From assembly GCA_948474755.1 (NCBI GenBank), contig CAOLHI010001832.1, forward strand, positions 62,001-126,000: a stretch of DNA of 64,000 nt, in the 5' to 3' direction. This document shows positions 55,366 to 64,000 of the stretch, piece by piece (within the stretch, counting starts at the first letter, position 1; every line of letters begins with the position of its first letter). The notes beneath the pieces are model-generated. The model was not told the origin of the DNA, searched no databases, and saw only the letters and a program-made list of their open reading frames with translations. Made by a program: the position numbers and the translations under genes. Source of the DNA: Ctenosaura bakeri. Its lineage: Eukaryota; Chordata; Lepidosauria; Squamata; Iguanidae.

Positions 55366-57503
55366 ACTATTATGACTACTGCTAGTACTATTTCAGGGAC
55401 AGATTGTGTCAGAGCTTTGGCTTGTCCGAGCCATAGCTAGTAAGGCCAGAATCAGGAGTTTTAAAAGATCTGCCAGAATAGCTTTGGTCATCTTGTACCA
55501 CCTGATGTGTTTCCTGGTAATCTGGTAGTGACAAGACTACTCTCTGGCTGATGGCACTGAAGAAAAATTCTAGAGCCTCTTCCTATTCTGGGAAGCTACC
55601 AGGTGCAACCGAGTATAAGGTGCCTACTTATGGCTTGGAGCATCCCTGAGAGTGTGCCCAGATTCCAAAGAGGACATGGTTCACTTCTTAAAGTTGTATA
55701 CATCTGCTGCAACTTGTCTTCTATACAAATATCAAAAGTGCATGGCCTCTGTCCTCTTTTGCATCTAGTCACCCTAGTTCCTGGTCATGAGGTAGCATGA
55801 GGCAGGTGTCAGATGATGGGAAAAGAGCAGCCCTCTGGCCATTTCCCTCCATTAGAGAACTCTGGAGAACAGAGTGGCATTCCTCTCACCTTGCATAGGA
55901 CCTCCCAGTGTAAGTTATTCTTTCAATTTATTCATTTTTGAGTGTATACACATTGCCAACAGCTTACGTGTTTCATTTGCAGGAACTTTTTGTAAGGAGG
56001 AACACCTACCCAAACCTCCACCAAACACCCTAAATTTCCATCACAGCTCTCAGTTCAGGTACAAAAAATTAGCAAGAATGCAGGCATCTAATTAATTTTC
56101 CTCCAAAAATAAAAGCAACGAAGTAGCAACAACAAAAACAACACGTAGCAACAAAGACTTGCTATGACTGGGAAGCCACTGACTGCATACACTAAGGGAT
56201 GTAATGTACAGACTCTGACGGGCAGTTTCCGCTCTGTATGTATGAAATATTCCGGTGTACCCCTCTTGTTTTGCTCACTTCCTGTGTTGGAAGCAACTTT
56301 CTGGACCTCGTTTCATACCAATCTGAGGTTGTGTACAGTCTGTGCCAGAAGGACAGTGGAACAAAAGTTTCAACGTATTTTTAGACCTGCCCTACATTAA
56401 AATTTCTGCTTGCTTTTCTGCTGGAGGCTTAACATGTAAATACAGCTGCTGTTTACTTTCTTGTTCTTGTTTCTCAAGAAAAGTGTCCAGAAGCCAGTTT
56501 CCGAAGGCTTGGAGACCCAGGGAGTTTCCATTATTATTCTCCATTCCCCTGCCCCCCGCCTCTAGAAACACACACGTTTTGTTGTTTTGACGCACTTTCA
56601 AGCCAATATTTTGCCACCAAGAGGCAGTGCTGGGTCACGGAGGTCCTAAAGACTTGGACATGGAGTATCTCACTCCACTCCAGTAAACAATGGCTCTATA
56701 AGTCATTAAAACTCCCTTTTGATTACTTTTTCCTGTTTCTGATTGTTTTGGAGCAGTAAGGGTGGAATTCCATAACTCAACACATTTCTTTTTCCTGCTA
56801 CTAAATTTAAAGTGCCCTTTTGAGTGAAATGAGACTATAGGGTAAGCAGACTGTTGTCAACAGTGCACAAAATCGAAATTAAAAGTGTAAATAAATACAG
56901 TTCTGGGAGAGAGAGCCTACATGAAGCGTAGTAATTAATCCCAGGCAAAAAATTTTTTTGTCTCAATTACATTTTCTTTTAAGTCATTTTTTTGTCACTC
57001 AGGACTAACATCTCCAACCATCCCTGAGTCCTGAGTGAGTTCCTGTTACCTTTAGGAGAGTTTTAGGAGATGCTACTTTTTCACCATTGCATGACAAGCA
57101 TCTTTTATTGAATTTCCCTGTCCCTAATCACTATTAAAGGTACATGAGCCATGTCTTCCTTTCTACCAGGTGTCTGTTTTTTTTCCTCATGCTCTCCAGT
57201 TATCAGAATAGCTTCTGTTATTGGAAATACACGGTCAGTAATCCTTTTTTTTTTTTTTTTTTTGGTGGATGTATGTTTGTGTGCTTGTGTGTTCGGGGGA
57301 TTTGATACTATTACATGGCTGACCAAGCTTTGTCCTCTGGGAAGTGTGGGATACTGAACAATTAGGAAAAATAAAATATTTATAGAGTAGCATGAGAAAA
57401 TTCAAGCCTAAAAAATCAAGTGATGTTTAAAATTCCAGTACTTCCTAATAGGACTCTGTTACAACTAATTTCAGCAGGATTGGTCCGACAACCTATACCC
57501 ACT
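55366..57503. other. No gene seen
   Basis: A poly(T) run lies at 57245-57263. Open frames at 56164-56601 lack motifs. Much of 56000-57000 has no visible repeat. Confidence 0.45.
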
Positions 57504-57863
57504 AGCTGTCCTGATTTGGTAGGGACAGTCCCCATTTGTCGACCCACTTTTTCAGCTGCTTTAAAAATGTTCCAGATTTTCTCTCCTCCTCCCACTTTCT
57601 CCCTTTGTCTTCATCTTATTTCAGTAGCTGTAAACTGAGTTCAGAATGCACAAGTAATTTACTTTCAGTGAACTCAGCAGCAGAAGAGAGAAGGGGGCAG
57701 AATCTTTCCCTTTCCAGTAAGCTCAGGAAAAAAAGCAAATTGCTGCAACCTTTCCTAACTTGTGTGTTCTTCCTCACTAATAACTTTTGCCATCTTGACC
57801 ACACTTGGATATTGCTTGGCTGCACATGTGTCCTGATTTTCATCTATGAAATGTCAGAGGGTA
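57504..57863. repeat. Unnamed repeat X, copy 3, longest uninterrupted
   Basis: It runs from GCTGTCCTGATTTGGTAGGG through TTTCTCTCCTCCTCCCAC and TTGCCATCTTGACCACAC to CATCTATGAAATGTCAGAGG. It is about 360 bp and has no clear terminal inverted repeats, although TGTCCTGATTT recurs near both ends in direct orientation. Confidence 0.75.
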
Positions 57864-60021
57864 TGTCAGCCTCTTGGACAAGTGGTATATAATTCAGCCA
57901 TACATGATCTTTGCTGCTCTTTTGGTCTAGAGTATGAGTGGTTCTCCAGATGTTGCTAAATGACAACTTCCATCATTCTTCACTGTTGGCCAGGCTGGGT
58001 GGAGCTGCTTGGAAATAGAGTTCAACAACATCTGCTGAATCAGAGGTTCTCCAGTCCTGGTCTAGAGGATCAGTTTGGAAAAAAACCCAACCATTCTCAC
58101 CTCTGTTGAATTCCATCACATTTTTCATCCAGAAAGTTCCAGAGCAGGCACAGGATCACCTTAACCCAGTTGCTCTCTTTTAGGGCTGAATGGTATGCTA
58201 GTAGCAGGTTGGGAGACAAGTTACAGTGGTGGCAATAGTGTGAAAATTGTGACTGAGTAGTGATTGTCAATATGAAAAAGGTTACCGTTTTGTATTCACG
58301 ATCACTACTTAGTCATGATTTTGACACTATTGCCACATCATAAGTCATCCCCCCAACCTACTTTACGTGGCATCAGCTGCATGAAGAGAAGGAAGGCCAT
58401 TATGCCACTGAACAGAACACAGCTGAATGATGTTTCCCTCAGGTTTGGGAGGTCTGTCCGGGAGAAGTTACTTAGTTAAGTACTCAGTTAAGTATGAGCT
58501 ATGGCCACAGTTTCTATTCTCTACACCAATGAGGTCCAGAACAATGCAGCAAACTCCATGTCATGTTGCTTGTATGCCAAGAATTAAAAAAAAGGGGAGG
58601 GCATGATATACCTTTCATGGGGTCTCAGGATTTAAGAATAATGGTATTGCAGTGCTGGATAATAACATCTCCAATAAAACCTTCCATGCTATTATGAATG
58701 AGAATATAAATTCATTCCACAAGCCAGAGGGTATGATTGACTCTATCAGTGACCCTTTGGCAAATAAATGTGTGATCCTGCTGACATAATTGTGGATGTC
58801 CATCATTGGTGTAGCTCCAGTCACTCTGGTGCATTTTCACTCAGTATGAACTAATACTAGCAAAAGCTATCATGTTATCACCTTTCAGTTCAATGGCTCT
58901 GTAGCTGAATAATTTTGAATGCCACAGAATTGCCTTCACTTCACTGAATTAAAGTGAACTACTATGTTAATTACCATTTGCTTGATCATCGTTGCATTAA
59001 ATGCAACAACCATTCTGCTTGCACTTATAAAAACCTCTTGGATGACACCATTCAAATGTCCCAAATACCAATGGAAATCCTCTACAAAAAATAGTAATCC
59101 TCTACAGATTAGCGCAGATGGAAGATAACTGTTATCCAAGAATGAAAATGACCATATTATGATATTTATAAAAATGCATTGTGTAAGCATGACTCACATG
59201 TTTTGGTGGAACAATACTGTTTTTAAAAGTATTGCAAGCGAGAGAATTATACTGAAATTAACTCGAAAGCATTCTTCCATCTCAGCATCATGGAATGAAG
59301 AAAGCTAACTACACAAACTGAAATAAAATAAAAAATAAATGATTTTCCATGTGCTAGACCTCCCCTACCTGTTTGCATTTTCTATTTTGATTGGAAATAA
59401 TACTATTCTGAGAATTATCACTGCTTGACTTGCTGAAGATAGAAGTGCACTTCCTCAGTGTCTTGGCAGTGTCTGTGCTGTATACAAATGTGACCGTGTC
59501 AGCTGTGAGATCCAGCTGTGAAGGTCAAACATGGGTGTTGTGCGTATGTGTTTTGAGGATGCAGTGTTTGCAGCTTTTTCAGGTTTCCTGTTAGCCTTTC
59601 ACTTAACAAGGGTGACTCCAGACTTTTCTGTTATGGAACTTATGGCACAGGATTTTTATAGAAGGAAAGAGCCTTGCTGGAAGTATTTATGCAATAGAGT
59701 CAGGAATATATGGCTCTTGGGTTTAGAATGTACACAAATAAACTCTCAGAATTCTCCACTCTCTTATAAAGCAACTGTGGTACCATTTCATCAAATTTCT
59801 CCAGGGGACAGAGAAAATCTCCAACAGGCTCTCAAGGATGGGCTTCCTCATTACTAACAGCATAACACAACCCCCCTCTCTCTTTTTGCAGTTAATTAAG
59901 CTGAGATACAGAAACTTTGGATTCCATGCCATTGCTGTAATGCTAAGTGCATTTGAAGCCATCTCCAGTGTTAGGAACGGGGCTGAGAATTTCTCTGAGA
60001 TGTGAACAGTGGACAAGTGTT
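57864..60021. other. No gene; hairpin repeat and a separate long inverted repeat
   Basis: 57935-58065 is an old CATCTGGAG-type hairpin repeat. The inverted repeat at 58186-58380 is listed separately. Minus-strand frames at 58615-59190 and a plus-strand frame at 59531-59857 have no recognised motif. 59700-60021 may include the 3' untranslated region of the adjacent retrocopy. Confidence 0.45.
58186..58380. repeat. Long imperfect inverted repeat, unique in the window
   Basis: TGGCAATAGTGTGAAAATTG faces CATGATTTTGACACTATTGC, and GTAGCAGGTTGGG faces CCCCCAACCTACTTTAC. The stem is about 75 bp with a loop of roughly 30 bases. No other copy was noticed. Confidence 0.75.
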
Positions 60022-60880
60022 TCAGATCCAAATTCTAACAGTGCCATTGGAGCCACCCAAAAGCAGATGCTCTGCTTTGTAATCAGACATGACACTCTGA
60101 ACTTTATCTTCATGGCCCAACCAGCTGTTCTAAAGTCTTAACAATTCCATCATTGTTTGCAAGAGCTACACTACGACCAGATGGTTCAAAAGTCACCTGA
60201 TTGGCATGATGCAGGCCTGCATCAATTGAGACTATTGGCAATCCTTTCCAAATGTCTCACAGTTTCAAGACACCATAAAATAGTATCACCCTTCATGTTG
60301 CATGTGACATGATTGCAGGAAGGCATGTGTCCACAGAAGGCTTGAGCACATAGCTCTATTCTGACATCCTAAAGAAAGACCGTCTTGTCTGCAGAGCTGG
60401 TAAGGATGATTCTGGAGAAGGAAAAAACTCAAATATTGTTCACTGAATCTTTATGACCATGCAAGGTATATCCATACATCTCACTGTTCAGGTCCCACAC
60501 TTTGCTAGTTTTATCAATTGAGGCAGAAGCCACAAAATCTCTGCGCAAATGCCAGGAACAATCCCATGTTGCATAGCTGTGTACTTCTAAGATCAAAATG
60601 CATCCTTCCTTTGTGAAATCCCACACTTGTATCTCTACTTGAAGTGACTTGTTTTATTGCATGTGGATGGAGGCAGCACCCAGACAGCCAGTCAGTATGC
60701 CCTTCACCCTTCGTGATGATGTTCCCATTAGGAAAGACCCGTATTTTCCACAGGTAATACTCACCTCCATTAACAAAAATGTCTTTCCTTGGATGTTAAG
60801 CCAAGCAGCCCACTGCCAGATCGTGTCTTTCGAAAATGTTGCTCAGACTATACACTCTAGATTTCAGTGGGCACACACAT
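60022..60880 (-). pseudogene. SPAG16: Processed pseudogene of SPAG16 (WD40 repeat region)
   Basis: Read on the minus strand, the sequence follows the C-terminal WD40 propeller of SPAG16, the axonemal central-pair protein related to algal PF20. Matching blocks in order are HPRKDIFV, GHTDWLSGCC, VASASIDKTSKVWDLNSE (60626-60429 frame), LTSSADKTV, CAQAFCGHM followed by CNHVTCNMKGDTI, NQVTFEPSGR and GGSNGTVRIW, ending at TGA 60024-60022. Parts that lie in separate exons in the vertebrate gene are joined without introns, so this is a retrocopy. It has a stop near 60797 and several frameshifts, and lacks the N-terminal half. No poly(A) tail was found. It cannot make a working protein. Confidence 0.85.
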
Positions 60881-60888
60881 TCTCTTTA

Positions 60889-60926
60889 TTTTTTAAAGTT
60901 TTTTTTTTGGTGTGTGTGTGTGTGTG
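60889..60926. repeat. T run and (TG)n microsatellite
   Basis: A T-rich run precedes GGTGTGTGTGTGTGTGTG just beyond the 5' break of the SPAG16 retrocopy. Confidence 0.8.
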
Positions 60927-63467
60927 CTGTTCCTGCAGGCATCTCAAATGATTGGTTCACTGACAGTTTTCACCCTGCATAGCACTCTAGCATAATTCTA
61001 GGGCCCTATTGTGATTGGTGAAGGGGAGAACAATGTCTGACACAAGAGAGAATGGTAGAGATATTTGGAGACAATTTTGCAAAATGTCCTTCCTTATTTC
61101 TGAAGTGAGGAAGAAAAACAAAAACAAAACAAAGTCTTCTGAGATATTGCAGCTCACTTCTCTTTAGATGTAATTTATCTGTATGTCTTTGCAGATTTTG
61201 ACCTGATCATAGACATTTTTGATGTAAGTGAAATGCAAATATAGACTACATGCTACTTCTTATATGAAGTAAATATGGCAACTAGGTTCATGTATTTCAT
61301 TTGAAAACAGTATTAAGACAGTAGAAACCAATATTTCATTTGTCTTCAGACAACCAATACTGAGACTGTATTGTAACGGGGAATAGTTGCCTGCAGTTTC
61401 AGAGCACTGATTTGGTTGGAAAATCATCCTGAGTACATTGTCTCTGTGTTAAAACGTATATGGATGTCTTATAGGAATGCTGTCAAGTGTTTATATCCTT
61501 TTGTAATGGATAAGTTGGATTATAATCGGATTAACAATCTGCTATTAATGTGCAATCAATGAATTAGTTGTTTAAGTCATTGATACTTTCAACTTTTTTG
61601 AGGTATTAATCTTTTGTTGTGTGTTATTTTGGTCAACATTTTGCAGGAAAGTAGTATGTGCTAATTAAAAAATATATAAGATGAGATTGTTCCATGCTAG
61701 CCACAACTACTGTAATTGCACAGCTTTGTCCTAGGCAAAAGTTTCCCTTCCAGTTTTCCCATTGCTGAAGAAGGTGCATTTTCTTTATGTACAACATGTA
61801 TGCTCATGTCTGCAATCATGAGTAAGCATGTGTAGGACCTGGCTGTATATTATTATAACCTGAAGGACTGAGAGATATTTTTCATATTCTTTTTACCTCA
61901 TGATGATGCTAAAAGGCATTCAGTAGCCTTTGTTTGGGAACATGGACAGAGCTGATATCAAGCAAACTGATAATTGCAGGACATAACATGGAGATTGGCA
62001 ATCAGGGGAGGCTGGTGACTGATGTCAGTGATGCAATGAGTTCGTCTTGGGTTTTGGTTTGAACCTTAAAGTACACATCCAAGGTGTTGAATGCTATCCT
62101 CAAAAACAGATTCAACACCTTGGACAGCCCCTTTAAAATTCAGACTGAGTCCTAGAATAGATCCATGGCTGCTAGGCAATTTGTGGCCCCCTGGATGTTG
62201 TTTAACTACAGCTCCCATCATCGCTCACCATTGGCTCTTCTGCCTAGTGCTGATGAGAGGTTTGGTCCCTCATTTGTTAAACAGAACCTCATCAATGAGT
62301 GCACACTGTGAGGACCACACCAAACATGTTGAAGCTTCAGGAAGGGGTTGTCTTTCAAGCAGGACTTCACAGCTAGATAAGGGAAGGGTTACAATACCCA
62401 CTCATTTGACAAGTCTTTCCTGTCTCCCAGAATCTTTTGGAATTCAACAACATCTGAGGGGTGCATGAGAGGGCTGGGTATGACAGTTATGTGCTTTCAT
62501 CACAGCAGCATGTGTAAGGCCATGTGTAAGGCCCCAATGACCAGCACCTTCAACCCATTCATGGCTGAGGGAGTTTGAGTCCAGCTACCTCAGGAGTAAC
62601 ACGTGGCCCTTTTGTATTTGGTGGGAGATGAATCATTCCCATTGAACTGCAATGCATCACTTCTGTGGCCCTCTTTTGAACATTTCTCAGGGTTTTGTTT
62701 ATGTTTCAAAAGTTGCTAATAAACCAATTATGTTGTCTCTTCCACCTTCCCTGTGGATTTTGACAGCTCTGCCTTGTAACTGCCAATCTTTATCCTTGAA
62801 TCTTCTATAGGAGTTCTTCACAAAAGGAGAAGCTGCTCAGTGTAAAATCATGGCAAAGGGTTTGTCACATTTTCATCAAAGGTAAAGGCAGAGAGTGTAC
62901 AGAGACTGATTTTTCTCCTATATAATTATCTCTTATTAAGCTGAAATGGCATTCCATACTGAGCTGGTGTCAATCATCATATTCAAATTGTAGGGGAAGG
63001 ATCAGGGAAATTTCTTCTCCCTGACCCCAACTTTATTTCCAGGTTATTTTATTTTCCAAAAAGAAGAGAAAGAATAACTGATAACACCAAACAACAGTTA
63101 AAGGGAAATGTAAAACAGGGGACAAAACTGACATATAGAACTGATACCATTTCTCAGAGGTTTTTGGCAGAAATGGATCCTGCTTCTACAACCATCCTGT
63201 ATGATCACGCAAATTGGGACCATTATACCAGTCTGGAAATTTCCCATTGTGACCAAAGGAAGGGGAAACAGAAATAAGCCTATCTTCCCCCTTTCCATCG
63301 TAGGAACCACCCCTCCATCTTTCAACACAGTTACCCTGCAAGTTTATGAGTCTATGTGACCTACTCCTTTCCAGGGACCCATGTGTGAATAGTATGGTGA
63401 ACAAAATGCAATTCTAGGTTGCATTGATTGGAGTATATTGTCTACACTGAAAGAAGTAATAGTGCCA
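60927..63467. other. No gene; a hairpin repeat fragment
   Basis: CCCCCTGGATGTTGTTTAAC at about 62189 starts an old hairpin repeat fragment (to about 62240). TCCAAGGTGTTGAA (62079-62092) is reverse-complemented at 62110-62123. No coding motif was found. Confidence 0.45.
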
Positions 63468-63917
63468 CCTGAAATACTGTGTCTAGTTTGGGGCACCACA
63501 ATTCAAGAAGGATACTGACAAGCTGGAATATGTCCAGAGGAGGGTGACAAAAATGATAAAAGACCTGGAAACCATGCCCTGTGAAGAGTGGCTAAGCAAG
63601 CTAGGTATGTTTACCCTGGAGAAGAGAAGGCTAAGAGGTGACAAGATAGCTATTGAAGGGGTGTCATATGGAAGATGGAGAAAGCTTGTTTTCTGCTGCT
63701 TCAGAGACTAAGACATTAAGAAGAACTTCCTTATGGTAAGAGGAGTCTGAGTGTGAGATACACTGCTTCAGAGTGTGATGGAGTCTCTTTCTTTGGAGGT
63801 TTTTAAACGGAGACTGGATGGCCATCTCTTGGGAATGCTCTGATGGTATGTTCCTGCATGACAAAGGATTGGACTCAAAGGCTTCTGTGGTCCCTTCAGC
63901 TCTATGTTTCTATGAAA
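63468..63917 (+). mobile_element. CR1 LINE 3' fragment, plus strand
   Basis: It runs from CTGAAATACTGTGTCTAG through GTCCAGAGGAGGGTGAC and CTGGAGAAGAGAAGGCTAAG to AGCTCTATGTTTCTATGA. This is the CR1 ORF2 C-terminus and 3' end in plus orientation. Stops and small deletions break the frame. Confidence 0.9.
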
Positions 63918-64000
63918 ATGAGATTTCTGATGACCAATATGGTAAGGTTGAGGCAGAGGCCAAGAATACTTTTATGTTGGTCTTTTTGTTTCTTCTGTCA

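Noticed and set aside
59531..59857. 108-codon open frame
   Set aside because: No recognised motif, no homologous repeat and no context; expected by chance at this length.
60429..60626. Functional WD40 protein gene
   Set aside because: The frame is a piece of a frameshifted retrocopy with stops.
1..64000. CRISPR arrays, operons, bacterial promoters or phage attachment sites
   Set aside because: None seen; the repeat content shows vertebrate nuclear DNA, and the tandem repeats present are microsatellites or MITE modules.

Overview
This is vertebrate nuclear DNA, most likely from a squamate reptile, perhaps an iguanian lizard. The case rests on repeats: at least a dozen tRNA-derived SINEs whose 3' ends match the Bov-B LINE tail (the Sauria SINE type), three 5S rRNA-derived SINEs, a Bov-B/RTE LINE fragment and several CR1 LINE fragments. 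No intact host gene and no functional RNA gene could be supported. The window reads as intergenic or deep intronic DNA built up by layers of transposable elements.

Layout. Bases 1-5791 are an endogenous gammaretrovirus-like provirus: the last 48 bases of the 5' LTR, a proline-type primer site, a damaged interior and a complete 3' LTR. Only the C-terminal half of integrase and a frameshifted env are recognisable. Where gag, protease and reverse transcriptase would be expected there is GC-rich DNA that appears to encode a broken coiled-coil protein, possibly captured or inserted host sequence. From 5.8 to 64 kb the window holds foldback MITEs, larger DNA transposons with the same termini, SINEs, CR1 pieces, three LTRs of a TGTTACC...GGTAACA family (one a clean solo insertion in a CR1), a (TCC)n tract split by one of those LTRs, three hAT-type MITEs with internal tandem modules (47-54 kb), three copies of an unnamed repeat, and a retrocopy of the WD40 gene SPAG16 at 60-60.9 kb.

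The most interesting signal is a group of DNA transposons with termini close to GGCC-(A/C)TTTC-(T/C)GCAC. It includes about ten 115-220 bp foldback copies and five larger 357-567 bp elements, one of them a dense CpG island. Four of the five larger elements carry the same internal module: a perfect GTAAGT splice-donor motif 15-25 bases from a long hairpin whose stem is maintained although its sequence has changed completely. Several foldback copies have about 5-bp target duplications resembling CTNAG. No transposase for this group lies in the window.

Nested insertions give relative ages: foldback elements lie inside Sauria SINEs, an LTR inside CR1, and hAT MITEs inside Bov-B and inside the unnamed repeat. 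The boundaries of old degenerate repeats are approximate. Family names come from recognised sequence features, not from a database search.
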